Below are positions 15,899-23,994 of a stretch of 32,390 nt of DNA, piece after piece. Within the stretch, counting starts at the first letter, position 1. Each line of letters begins with the position of its first letter. A program made the position numbers and the translations under genes. The notes below the pieces were generated by a model. The model ran no database searches and was not told where the DNA came from. It worked only from the letters and a program-made list of their open reading frames with translations. The stretch is taken from positions 1 to 32,390 of the forward strand of contig JBATXM010000049.1 in assembly GCA_049673305.1 (NCBI GenBank), written 5' to 3'. Source of the stretch: GCA-003244245 sp049673305. Lineage in GTDB: Bacteria; Actinomycetota; Actinomycetes; Mycobacteriales; Pseudonocardiaceae.

Positions 15899-17227
15899 TC
15901 AACCCAGCTCGCCTGGGTTGGCGTCTCGGGCGCAGCGGAAACCGGTGAAGATCTGTCGACGCACCGGGTGGTCCCAGTTGCGGAAGGTCCCCCGGCAGGC
16001 AGCGGCATCGGTGCCGAAGGAGCCGCCGCGCAGCATCCGGTAGTCCCCGCCAAAGAACTCTGCGGAGTACTCCCGGTACGGGAACGGCACGAAACCCGGG
16101 TAGCCGGAGAACTCCGAGGACGTCCACTCCCAGACGTCGCCGATCAGCTGGTGCACGCCCAGCAGGGATGCGCCAGCCGGGTAGCTGCCCGCCGCAGCGG
16201 GCTGTAGGTGTCGCTGGCCCAGGTTGGCGTGCGCCGGGGTGGGATCCTCATCACCCCAGGGAAAGCGCCGGGAGCGTCCGGTGGCGGGATCGAACCGGGC
16301 GGCCTTCTCCCACTCCACCTCGGTGGGCAGGCGCTTGCCGGCCCACGCCGCATAGGCCTGCGCCTCGAAGAAGCTGACATGCACGACCGGCTCGTCTGGC
16401 GCAACCGGCTCAATGCTGCCGAACCGGCCACGCCACCAGGACCCACCGTCGAGGTACCAGAACCGCGGGGCCACCAGAGCTGCTTCGCAGCGGTGCGCCC
16501 AGCCCCGTTCGCTCCACCATCGCGGGTCGTGGTAGCCACCGTCGTCCAGGAATCGCTGGTAGTCGTGGTTGGTCACCGGAGTGGTGTCCAACCAGTACGC
16601 GCCGGTGAATGCTCGATGCGCTGGACGCTCGTTGTCCAAAGCCCACGGCTCGGTAGACGTGCCCATGGTGAACTCGCCAGCGGGCACCAGCACTTCGGCG
16701 GGCAGGTCCGTGGAGCGCTCCGGGTGGGGAGCGGGGGCGTACAGCGCGGCCGGCCCGGCCCGAAGCTGGTGGGTAGCCAGCATCGTCTCGGCGTGCTGCT
16801 GCTCGTGCTGCACGGTCATCCCGAAGGCGAATCCGTGCTCGACCAGCTTGCGACCCCGCAGCGGGACGCGGTCCAGCACGTCGAGGACCTTGCCGCGGAC
16901 TTCACCCAGATACCGTCGGGTCTCGGTCGGGTCAAGCAGTGGCAGCGTGGGCCGGTTCGCCCGGGGGTGCTTGAACGCGTCGTAGAGGTGGTCGATGTCG
17001 GCCCGGACGGGGTCGAGCCCACCCACCTCGCGGACCAGCCAGAGTTCCTCCTGGTTGCCGATGTGGGCGTAATCCCATACCAGCGGGGACATGATGCGGG
17101 AGTGCTGGCGGACCAGCTCACCATCATCGACCGCATCGGCCAGCGCCGCGCTGCGGGCGCGGGAGCGGGCGAGCTCGGCGGCTAGATGGTCGCGCAGGGC
17201 GGCGGCGCCCAGCTCGATGATCGTCAT
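15899..17227 (-). CDS. egtB: Hercynine oxygenase (sulfoxide synthase)
   Basis: EgtB joins hercynine with gamma-glutamylcysteine and O2 to make the sulfoxide. The ATG at 17227 has GGGAGGTGG five bases upstream and gives 442 aa, a normal length. The N-terminal DinB-like part provides His55 (DYAHIGNQEE) and the H-x3-H pair His141/His145 (MTVQHEQQHAETM), the iron ligands. The C-terminal formylglycine-generating-enzyme-like domain shows GEFTMGTSTEPWALDNE, RLPTEVEWEKAAR, DVWEWTSSEF and MLRGGSFGT. EgtA (glutamate-cysteine ligase) and EgtE (sulfoxide lyase) are not in the window; gamma-glutamylcysteine could come from a gshA or egtA gene elsewhere, and a PLP lyase must also be elsewhere. Confidence 0.95.
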   Translation of the reverse strand: MTIIELGAAALRDHLAAELARSRARSAALADAVDDGELVRQHSRIMSPLVWDYAHIGNQEELWLVREVGGLDPVRADIDHLYDAFKHPRANRPTLPLLDPTETRRYLGEVRGKVLDVLDRVPLRGRKLVEHGFAFGMTVQHEQQHAETMLATHQLRAGPAALYAPAPHPERSTDLPAEVLVPAGEFTMGTSTEPWALDNERPAHRAFTGAYWLDTTPVTNHDYQRFLDDGGYHDPRWWSERGWAHRCEAALVAPRFWYLDGGSWWRGRFGSIEPVAPDEPVVHVSFFEAQAYAAWAGKRLPTEVEWEKAARFDPATGRSRRFPWGDEDPTPAHANLGQRHLQPAAAGSYPAGASLLGVHQLIGDVWEWTSSEFSGYPGFVPFPYREYSAEFFGGDYRMLRGGSFGTDAAACRGTFRNWDHPVRRQIFTGFRCARDANPGELG

Positions 17228-17289
17228 GCTCCACCTCCCGCGAGTCTGACGAACCCACGCCACGCTACCCAGTTACCCCGACACCCGTA

Positions 17290-17317
17290 CTATTACGCGG
17301 TCAGTAATGTCAGTAAA
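17290..17317 (-). promoter_or_regulatory. Candidate egtBCD promoter with a direct repeat
   Basis: On the minus strand TTTACT (17317-17312) and TAATAG (17295-17290) are 16 bp apart and would start a transcript near 17283, 56 nt before the egtB ATG. GTCAGTAA occurs twice with a 9-bp period (17300-17307, 17309-17316) inside the spacer and -35, a possible regulator site. It is the only AT-rich island in this gap. Confidence 0.4.
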
Positions 17318-17440
17318 TAAGGATGGGTTAGCGCCGAGCGACACGAAGCTCGTACAGGTAGCGCTTGGTGATGACCCCACCGTAGGTGCCCTCAATGAGG
17401 GCGGCGATACAGGAGAACAAGCCCTGCCGCCGCCGCGTCG

Positions 17441-17803
17441 TCAGGGCACGGTGGCCGGAGTAGGTGGCAAGCAGCTCGAGATATCCGCGCGTCGAATAGC
17501 TGATGTCCTGCTGGTAGTGGCCCAGTCCTCAAAGGCCGAGACCACGACCTCAACCGAGGTACCCGCGAGTCGTCGTCGCAGAACGGCCGCAAGTCCGGCC
17601 CCCAGCTCGACAGCGACGACATGATCCCCGGACGCGACCAGGATGACAGTCGCCTGCCCCGTTCCCGGGGCGGCCTCGGCCACCCGGGCTCCTGGGTCAA
17701 TGTCGGCGAGCTTGCCGAGGTCACCGAACAGCTCGGCCGGATACCCGGGGCGAGCTCGATCGTAGCGTTCCGGATCCTCATCGAAGATCGTCCGTAAATC
17801 CAT
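17441..17803 (-). pseudogene. N-terminal fragment of a class I SAM-dependent methyltransferase
   Basis: The 120-aa frame starts MDLRTIFDEDPERYDRARPG, the hallmark opening of a common actinomycete methyltransferase family. Motif I is intact but altered (RVAEAAPGTGQATV; usually E-x-G-x-G) and VVAVELGAGLAAVLRR covers the next strand. After SVEVVVSAFEDW, where the family normally continues through the catalytic core to about 250 aa, the sequence becomes unrelated and stops. So at least half the protein is missing. The start codon overlaps the stop of the SGNH hydrolase gene by one base, so it lies in an intact operon position; loss of the 3' part is recent or partial. The stretch 17318-17440 holds no other supported gene. 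Confidence 0.7.
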
Positions 17804-18777
17804 CAGGCTGCGGCGGCGCCACGAGCAGTCGCAGCGTTGAGCGCAGGCAGGTAGCCGTCGCGGTAGCCCGTCTCAGTTGGGTGGTACGGCCCGACGAGTG
17901 GGGGCACGCTTGGGCCGTTAATCCATGGATCGGCCGAGCACACTCCGTGGCCGGTGAACCGGCCCCGCACATCAGAGAAGCTGAACCCGGGCTGCCGGCT
18001 GACAGCCTGATAGATGACCTCGTTGAGCACATCGGCGCCGTGGTTGATTTTCCTTCGACGGGTCAGGTTTGGCGCATACGGGTCGGTGCAGCTCGGCGCG
18101 AGGTCGAACAACCGAGGGTAGCCCAGCACGATCACCCGTGCCTGCGGCGCGGCGCGGCGGATCGCGGCGTAGGTACGGTCCAACCGCTCAGGCAGCACGA
18201 ACTGCTCGAAGGCTTCCGCAATGTCGACCGCAGTGGCGCAGCTGCGGTCACTCGTCGCGAATGTGCAGGTCTGCAGCACGGGCGCGAACCCCGCGTCGTT
18301 GCCGCCGATGGTGATCGTCACCAGGCCGGTGCTGGGCTGCAGGACCGCGATCTGAGTGGCGATCACGTCGGCGGTCTTGGCCCCGGAGCAGGCCGCGAAT
18401 TCGAAGCTGGCGGGGTGGTGGGCCGCTGCCCACAGCGGCGGGTAGCCCCGCGAGCTGCGCTGGCAGACCGGGTCGAGGTCGTAGGGCGGCGCGCCGACCC
18501 CGGAGGAGTAGGAGTCGCCCAAGGCGGCGTAGTCCACCGCATAGCGCAACGGCGCCTCGTTTGCGTGCTTGTTGCTTCCACCCGAGACTGTGCGCGGGTT
18601 AGCAGCCGCCGTCGAAGCGGTGGCTGTGAGCACTGCGGCAACCACGCTGGCAAGAGTTACTACGCACAGTGACAGGCGACACGTTCTGCGACCGGCCCAC
18701 CGCAGCCGGCCCGGGTGTCCGCCCGGCATAGCTTGACCGGTGTGCTGTCCTGCCCCCACCCCGCCATATTTGCTCAT
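17803..18777 (-). CDS. Secreted SGNH/GDSL hydrolase
   Basis: A 324-aa protein with AAAGG about nine bases before ATG 18777. The N-terminus is long and basic, then a hydrophobic stretch (LSLCVVTLASVVAAVLTATA, about 36-55) ends in TAAAN, a likely Sec signal peptide. The catalytic serine is in ALGDSYSSG (Ser89); block III is TIGGNDAGF; block V is YHPTETGYRDGYLP with the Asp-x-x-His-like histidine near 302 (PYHPTE). Paired cysteines fit an extracellular enzyme. It resembles the Streptomyces rimosus-type lipase/esterase family; ester substrates are likely but not identifiable. Another ATG 48 bp downstream could also be used. Confidence 0.88.
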   Translation of the reverse strand: MSKYGGVGAGQHTGQAMPGGHPGRLRWAGRRTCRLSLCVVTLASVVAAVLTATASTAAANPRTVSGGSNKHANEAPLRYAVDYAALGDSYSSGVGAPPYDLDPVCQRSSRGYPPLWAAAHHPASFEFAACSGAKTADVIATQIAVLQPSTGLVTITIGGNDAGFAPVLQTCTFATSDRSCATAVDIAEAFEQFVLPERLDRTYAAIRRAAPQARVIVLGYPRLFDLAPSCTDPYAPNLTRRRKINHGADVLNEVIYQAVSRQPGFSFSDVRGRFTGHGVCSADPWINGPSVPPLVGPYHPTETGYRDGYLPALNAATARGAAAA

Positions 18778-19077
18778 GAAAACGTACCTTTCGGCCTCTC
18801 GTTGATTGCTGCGGGCCTCCGACGGCCGGACAAGCCGCAGGATCGCGGCACTGGGTGAGGTCCCCGTAGCAGGTGCTGCTGTGGATGCGCGGCGGGGCGG
18901 ATCACTCCGCCGAAGAATCGCTCGGCGGGCACGGACTGTTACACGCTCAGTACCGGGTACGAATACCCGGAGTTACGCTTGAACGACGGGCCGAGCGCTG
19001 GCGATGCTCAGGGCATGAACACCGGTATTGGCCACGCCGAAGAACCTCACGGGGAAGCTAGCTGGCCGTTGCGCGCC
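18778..19077. other. Intergenic region with a small perfect hairpin
   Basis: No supported gene. CCGGGTA-CGAA-TACCCGG (18953-18970) is a perfect 7-bp stem with a four-base loop, upstream of the SGNH hydrolase gene; it may be an operator or an RNA hairpin. No reliable promoter boxes were placed. Confidence 0.35.
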
Positions 19078-19103
19078 GGGACGCGGTCGGGCGACCGCGT
19101 CCC
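19078..19103. terminator. Strong hairpin terminator after the small HTH gene
   Basis: GGGACGCGGTCG and CGACCGCGTCCC form a perfect 12-bp stem around GG. It lies 28 bp after the stop of the minus-strand HTH gene and could work on both strands. There is no T-run, as is common in high-GC actinomycetes. Confidence 0.7.
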
Positions 19104-19131
19104 GAACCTGGCCTGCCTGCCTGTGGCGGGT

Positions 19132-19341
19132 CTACTTCTTCTTCGTGCGAGTGGCGCCGCCGCGACCACGCAACGTCACACCGGACTCCGAGAGCACCCG
19201 GTGCACGAAGCCGTACGACCGCCCGGTTGACTCCGCGAGCGCCCGAATGCTGGCGCCCTTCTCATACTTCTTCTTCAGCTCCGCTGCAAGCTTGTCCCGG
19301 GCAACGCCGGTGATCCGGCTGCCCTTCTTCAAGTCGGCCAC
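19132..19341 (-). CDS. Small conserved HTH protein
   Basis: A 69-aa protein when started at GTG 19341, which has AAGGAAGG about ten bases upstream; the frame also runs to a GTG at 19365 that has no ribosome-binding site. It reads MADLKKGSRITGVARDKLAA then KKKYEKGASIRALAESTGRS, with a helix-turn-helix in SIRALAESTGRSYGFVHRVL, and a very basic tail GRGGATRTKKK. This is a widely conserved actinobacterial protein, probably DNA-binding; the domain resembles the resolvase/sigma C-terminal HTH. Function is not established. A hairpin terminator follows. Confidence 0.85.
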   Translation of the reverse strand: MADLKKGSRITGVARDKLAAELKKKYEKGASIRALAESTGRSYGFVHRVLSESGVTLRGRGGATRTKKK

Positions 19342-19546
19342 CTCGAAACGCCTTCCTTCTGACACTAGAAGAGCCGGTCACGGCCCTTGCGGCAATGATC
19401 GACCAGGTTAGCGATCTCCGCTAGACGATCTCCGGGTGGATCTGTGAACGGTATCTATGATGGGACCACGTGCACCATACGTGGGTCACGGCAATGTGAT
19501 CAAGCAGTTGCCGCCCGGGTACGCTGCGTGAGAAGACCGTTGCTGA

Positions 19547-21175
19547 TCAGGCAAGCTGCACCAGATCGAGGTAGTCCGCGCTCCAGTGATCCTCAGTACC
19601 ATCCGGCAGAAGAATCACCCGTTCGGGCCTCAGCGCCTGCACGGCTCCAGGATCGTGGGTCACTAATACCACCGCGCCGGAGTAGTGGTGCAACGCATCA
19701 AGCACCCGCTCCCGGGACACCGGGTCGAGGTTGTTGGTCGGCTCGTCAAGCAGCAGCACGTTGGCTGCGGAAGACACCAGCGCAGCCAACGCCAGTCGGG
19801 TCTTCTCACCACCGGACAGGGTGCCTGCCAGCTGGTCCAGCTGCTCACCACGGAACAGGAAGGCCCCCAGCAGAGTGCGCAGCTGCTGCTCGACGGCGTC
19901 CGGCGCGGCGTGCCGGAGATTCTCCCACACCGTGGCATTGAGGTCCAGCGTGTCGTGCTCCTGGGCGAAGTACCCCACTCGCAGTCCGTGCCCAGCCTCG
20001 ACCTGGCCGGCATCAGGAACCTCCATTCCGCCAAGTAGCCGCAGAAGGGTGGTTTTCCCGGCACCGTTGAAACCGAGGATCACCACTCGGCTACCCCGGT
20101 CGACCGCGAGGTCCACCCCGCTGAAGACCTCCAACGAGCCGTAGTACTTGCTCAACCCGGTCGCGGTCAGCGGGGTTCGCCCACAGGCGGCGGGTTGTGG
20201 GAAGCGGATCCGAGCCACCCGCTCGGCGCGTTGCTCGGTCTCCGCGCTGGCCAGCAACCTGGCGGCGCGCCGCTCCATGTTCTGCGCGGCGACGGCCTTG
20301 GTGGCCTTGGCCCGCATCCGGTCGGCCTGGGCAATCAGGGCAGTGGCCTTCTTCTCCGCATTGGCGCGTTCCCGGTGCCGCCGCTTCTCGTCGGCGGCGC
20401 GGGCGTCCAGGTAGCGTTGCCAGCCCAGGTTGTAGACGTCGGCCTCGCCACGTACCGCGTCGATGAACCAGACTTTGTTCACCACGGCGGCGAGCAGATC
20501 GGTGTCGTGGCTGATCACGACAAGACCGCCGTCGTGCGTCGTCAAGAAATCGCGCAACCAGGTGACCGAATCGGCGTCGAGGTGGTTGGTCGGCTCATCA
20601 AGCAGCAGCGTGGTGCGTGAGCGTCCGCCCGAGCCGTCCGAGGCGCCGAACAGGATCCGGGCCAGCTCGACCCGGCGACGCTGGCCACCGGAGAGCGTGT
20701 GCAGCGGTTGGGCCAGCACCCGGTCGGGTAACCCCAGGCTGGCGCAGATCCGCGCCGCCTCGCTCTCGGCAGCGTAGCCGCCCAGCGCGGAGAACCGATC
20801 TTCCAGGTGGCTGTAGCGACGCACCGCCCGGCTCTGCTCGTCGCGGTCAGCCAGCTCCGCCATCTCCGACTGAGACTTCTCCATTTCGTGCAGTAGCTGG
20901 TCGAGCCCGCGAGCGGAGAGCACTCGGTCGCGGGCCGAGACCGACAGGTCACCCTCGCGGGGATCCTGTGGTAGGTAACCCAGTTCCCCGGTGCGGCGGA
21001 CCTGGCCCGCGTAGGGCGGGCACTGGCCGGCCAGCACCCGTAGCGTGGTGGTTTTGCCAGCACCGTTGCGGCCGACCAGGCCGATCCGGTCGCCGGGCTG
21101 CACCCGCAGAGTGGTGGCTCCGGAGAGCAGGATTCGGGATCCAGCGCGCAGTTCAAGCTCGGTAGCTGTGATCAC
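19547..21175 (-). CDS. ABC-F family ATPase
   Basis: A 542-aa soluble protein with two ABC domains and no membrane segments. GTG 21175 is chosen because the domain starts directly (MITATELELRAGSRILLSG); the frame runs further upstream without family likeness. Domain 1: Walker A GRNGAGKTT, signature LSGGQRRRVELARIL, Walker B TLLLDEPTNHLD. A charged linker of about 80 residues (KRRHRERANAEKKATALIAQ) follows. Domain 2: GFNGAGKTT, LSGGEKTRLALAAL and VLLLDEPTNNLD. ABC-F proteins bind the ribosomal E site and act in translation or antibiotic protection; which one cannot be told here. The order ABC-F then short HTH gene, same strand, is often seen in actinobacteria. The gap 19342-19546 shows nothing else. 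Confidence 0.93.
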   Translation of the reverse strand: MITATELELRAGSRILLSGATTLRVQPGDRIGLVGRNGAGKTTTLRVLAGQCPPYAGQVRRTGELGYLPQDPREGDLSVSARDRVLSARGLDQLLHEMEKSQSEMAELADRDEQSRAVRRYSHLEDRFSALGGYAAESEAARICASLGLPDRVLAQPLHTLSGGQRRRVELARILFGASDGSGGRSRTTLLLDEPTNHLDADSVTWLRDFLTTHDGGLVVISHDTDLLAAVVNKVWFIDAVRGEADVYNLGWQRYLDARAADEKRRHRERANAEKKATALIAQADRMRAKATKAVAAQNMERRAARLLASAETEQRAERVARIRFPQPAACGRTPLTATGLSKYYGSLEVFSGVDLAVDRGSRVVILGFNGAGKTTLLRLLGGMEVPDAGQVEAGHGLRVGYFAQEHDTLDLNATVWENLRHAAPDAVEQQLRTLLGAFLFRGEQLDQLAGTLSGGEKTRLALAALVSSAANVLLLDEPTNNLDPVSRERVLDALHHYSGAVVLVTHDPGAVQALRPERVILLPDGTEDHWSADYLDLVQLA

Positions 21176-21360
21176 GGTGAAGTGACTCCAAAGGTGGTCG
21201 CCGGCAGGGGTCAGTTCCCCACGCGCCGCAGCGCGCGGAGTCAGCAGCACATCAGCTTGTCGCGACCACGAGCCCATACTACCGGCGACCGCACCTGGAT
21301 TACGGTGCCGCCATGACCCACGACGCCATGAGCACTGTCGATCCCGCCGGCCGCGTTGCG

Positions 21361-21525
21361 CTAAGACAGCATCGCGGGTATGCCATTTCTGACGGCGCCG
21401 GTGAGCTGGGAGACGCGTTGTGGGCTGATGCCGAGGATTGTGGCGGTGTCGCGCACTGTCAAGGCGATGGCTGCCGAGCTGGTGCACCTTGTGGCCGGCC
21501 ACTCGGTGCTCCGGATTGCTCGCTC
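21361..21525 (-). pseudogene. Remnant of a small HTH antitoxin-like gene
   Basis: On the minus strand ALTVRDTATILGISPQRVSQ looks like the C-terminal HTH of HicB-like antitoxins and similar small regulators (usually L-x-x-RD-x-A-x-x-LG-x-S-x-QRV-x-Q-L). The frame ends soon after with GIPAMLS. Upstream of about 21525 the same frame is antisense to the cupin gene and no longer makes sense, so the N-terminal part is missing. Could also be a chance likeness, though the motif is quite specific. Confidence 0.35.
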
Positions 21526-21528
21526 ACC

Positions 21529-21987
21529 ATGAGCATCTGTGCAGCGGGAGAGCGGATCGCGCAACTGCTCGGCTTGGAGCGGCTGCCTGGGGAAGGTGGT
21601 CTTTTCCGCCGGACCTACGCCGACGCGCACAGCTCGGTGATCTACTTCATGCTGCTCACCCCGGACTTTTCGGCACTGCACGCACTCCACGGCGTGGAGA
21701 CCTACCACTGGTACGCCGGATCGCCGCTGCGGATGTTGCTACTCCACCCGGAAGGGCAGATCGAACAGCCGGTCCTGGGACCGGACTTCGCCACCGGATC
21801 CAGGCCGCAGATCGTGGTGCCCGCCGGGGTGTGGCAGGGCTCCAGCCCGCTGGGCGAGTGGACCCTAGCCGGCACCACCATGGCGCCACCGTTCGAGTGG
21901 TCGGCCTTTCGACTCGGTCGGCGCGCCGAGCTGCTCGCGGGCTGGCCGCACGTGGCATCCCGGATTCGTGCCCTCACCAGGACCTGA
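21529..21987 (+). CDS. Cupin_5 (DUF985) family protein
   Basis: A 152-aa protein from ATG 21529; an open frame extends to 21313 but the family begins near residue 6 (AGERIAQLLGLERLPGEGGL). Cupin features: YFMLLTPDFSALHALHGVET, YHWYAGSPLRMLLLHPEG, RPQIVVPAGVWQGS and LAGTTMAPPFEWSAF, the last typical of the cupin_5 family. The fold is a double-stranded beta helix. Some members are said to be sugar-binding or epimerase-like; no function is firm. No good ribosome-binding site is visible, which leaves the start slightly uncertain. Confidence 0.88.
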   Translation: MSICAAGERIAQLLGLERLPGEGGLFRRTYADAHSSVIYFMLLTPDFSALHALHGVETYHWYAGSPLRMLLLHPEGQIEQPVLGPDFATGSRPQIVVPAGVWQGSSPLGEWTLAGTTMAPPFEWSAFRLGRRAELLAGWPHVASRIRALTRT

Positions 21988-22152
21988 CACGGTATATGGA
22001 GCCCTACCAAGCCGGGTGCGCTGAGACTCTGTGCTGCCGCGACGCCGCCGATTCAACCGAATATCTCCCCGACCTCACGGGCCGTCGCGTCCGACGACAC
22101 TTGGGGAACACCGCCGTAATTGCCGGGCTTGAACCGGGTAGGCTGCGCCGCT

Positions 22153-23340
22153 GTGAACTTCGCTGGATACGATCTCATCATTGTCGGCTCAGGGTTCTTC
22201 GGGCTGACGGTCGCCGAGCGCGCGACCAGCCAGTTGGACAAGCGGGTTCTGGTGCTGGAGCGTCGCTCCCACATCGGAGGCAACGCGTACTCAGAAGAGG
22301 AGCCGGAGACCGGCATCGAAATCCACAAGTACGGCGCTCACCTATTCCACACTTCCAACAAGCGCGTGTGGGACTACGTCAACCAGTTCACCGAGTTCAC
22401 CGACTACCAGCACCGGGTGTTCAGCATCTACCGGGGGCAGGTGTACTCATTCCCACCGAACCTGGGATCGATGTCACAGTTCTTCGGCCGGTACCTAACC
22501 CCGGCCGAGGCTCATAAGCTGATCGCCGAGCAAGCCAGCGAGGCGGATGACACTGACGTCGACAGCTTCGAGGACAGGGCAATCGCCCTGGTAGGCCGCC
22601 CACTGTATGAGGCGTTCTTCAAAGGCTACACAGCCAAGCAGTGGCAGACCGACCCAAAAAACCTTCCCGGTGCGATGGTCACCCGCCTTCCGGTGCGATA
22701 CACGTTCAACAACCGGTACTTCAAGGACACCTACGAGGGTCTGCCGGTCAACGGCTACACCGCATGGCTGGAGACGATGGCTGATCACCCGACCATCGAG
22801 GTGCGCTTGGACACGGACTTCTTCGAGGTGCGCGACGAGATTCCCGAGGGCACCCCGGTCGTCTATACCGGGCCGCTGGACCGCTACTTCGACCATTCTG
22901 AGGGTTGGCTAGGCTGGCGAACCTTGGACTTCGAGCAGGTAGTCATGCCGATTGGTGACTTCCAGGGCACTTCGGTGATGAACTACGCCGACGAGGACGT
23001 GCCCTACACTCGGATCCACGAGTTCCGACACTTCCACCCCGAGCGAGACTACCCGGCGGACAAAACGGTTATCGTGCGTGAGTACTCCCGGTTTGCCGAG
23101 AAGGACGACGAGCCGTACTACCCGATCAACACGCCGGAAGACCGCGCAAAGCTGGAGCGCTACCGCGAACTGGCCAAGAACGAAGCCAAGGTAAATAATG
23201 TGCTGTTCGGTGGACGGCTGGGAACCTACCAGTATCTAGATATGCACATGGCAATCGGATCCGCGTTGAGCATGTTCGACAACAAAATCGCTCCCTACTT
23301 CACCAGTGGGCGCGCGCTGGACGGCTCGCTGGAGGGATGA
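22153..23340 (+). CDS. glf: UDP-galactopyranose mutase
   Basis: Glf isomerises UDP-galactopyranose to UDP-galactofuranose, the precursor of arabinogalactan in mycolata and of galactofuranose polymers elsewhere. The 395-aa enzyme from GTG 22153 starts directly at the FAD site MNFAGYDLIIVGSGFFG; then VLERRSHIGGNAYSEE and HKYGAHLFHTSNKRVWDYV are signature motifs, as are GRPLYEAFFKGYTAKQW, VTRLPVRYTFNNRYFKD and the C-terminal GGRLGTYQYLDMHMAIGSAL. The length is normal. It stands alone here, without glycosyltransferases nearby. The tRNA scar and accessory DNA begin about 50 bp after its stop. Confidence 0.96.
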   Translation: MNFAGYDLIIVGSGFFGLTVAERATSQLDKRVLVLERRSHIGGNAYSEEEPETGIEIHKYGAHLFHTSNKRVWDYVNQFTEFTDYQHRVFSIYRGQVYSFPPNLGSMSQFFGRYLTPAEAHKLIAEQASEADDTDVDSFEDRAIALVGRPLYEAFFKGYTAKQWQTDPKNLPGAMVTRLPVRYTFNNRYFKDTYEGLPVNGYTAWLETMADHPTIEVRLDTDFFEVRDEIPEGTPVVYTGPLDRYFDHSEGWLGWRTLDFEQVVMPIGDFQGTSVMNYADEDVPYTRIHEFRHFHPERDYPADKTVIVREYSRFAEKDDEPYYPINTPEDRAKLERYRELAKNEAKVNNVLFGGRLGTYQYLDMHMAIGSALSMFDNKIAPYFTSGRALDGSLEG

Positions 23341-23389
23341 CCCGGTTGGGGTAGTTACCGGCCGGCCTCTGGTTTGTTGCTCACCGGGG

Positions 23390-23431
23390 TGGGCGCAGCA
23401 GGGCTCGAACCTGCGGCCTCTCGCTTGTAAG
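23390..23431 (-). other. Isolated 3' part of a tRNA-Val (TAC) gene, attachment-site candidate
   Basis: Reading the minus strand from 23431: anticodon loop CTTACAA (anticodon TAC), stem half GCGAG, variable loop AGGCC, T-arm GCAGG-TTCGAGC-CCTGC with a perfect 5-bp stem, acceptor strand TGCGCCC and discriminator A. The 5' half is missing: the bases before the loop (CGGAA) do not pair with GCGAG and there is no D-arm. Integrases of actinomycete elements use the 3' half of tRNA genes as core site, so this is best read as an att scar. The plus-strand reading of such DNA gives the well-known artefact peptide GSNLRPLACK. Confidence 0.65.
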
Positions 23432-23994
23432 TTCCGTGTCGCAGCGTTCACAGTAAGTCGCTGGGCGCCGCGCCGCTTGTCAACGCGTTGTCAGCACGTT
23501 GGCGACTCATCGCGCACGCTCGTGAATGAGACCAGAACTGAGACCACCGCCCCGTCACGGGCCGGAGACCCGGCCGGCGCGGCCACCGCCTTCGAACAGC
23601 TACTCCCCTACCACCTGACCTGATCACACTGTGATCCTTTTAAGTGGCCAGGCACTCAAAGATACAAACATGCCCTGACCAGCAGGGAAACACCCCCACA
23701 CCCACAAGCGGTGCCTACTCAGGCGTGAATAGGGGGCGGACCAGTCAGCGCTGCCCGCCGCATGGACTCCCGCAGGTGACAGGAACGTCGTGGCTTCTTC
23801 GTCCCGAAGCAACTCAGGCGCGGCGGTGACCGGTGGGCTGCTGCGCTGCCGACCTGCTGACGTGTCCCTAGGAGTCCGGGAGAGTTCCCGCACGTGCGCG
23901 GTGGTTGTCACTCAGTTCGTCACTCACTCCACCCGCATGTGACCAATGAGCCACCCCATCGTCGCCGTGAGATCCGGGTGGCCTCGGGGGTGGG
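23432..23994. other. Gene-free stretch after the tRNA fragment
   Basis: No frame here has family likeness. A 95-codon minus-strand frame (23624-23911) exists but has no ribosome-binding site and an uneven composition. The region may be remains of an integrated element. Confidence 0.4.

Noticed and set aside
15897..16127. Extension of the egtC frame upstream to 16127
   Set aside because: It runs inside egtB in another frame and would bury the N-terminal catalytic cysteine.
18953..18970. Perfect hairpin CCGGGTA-CGAA-TACCCGG as a third copy of the double-hairpin element
   Set aside because: Only the short GGGTA/TACCC word is shared; no outer stem, loop or flanking sequence of the element is present.
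21313..21528. N-terminal extension of the cupin frame
   Set aside because: The cupin_5 family begins near 21529; the extension has a random composition and overlaps the HTH remnant on the other strand.
23306..23623. A 105-codon plus-strand frame containing GSNLRPLACK
   Set aside because: This peptide is a known artefact of translating the antisense of a tRNA gene; here it only confirms the tRNA-Val fragment.
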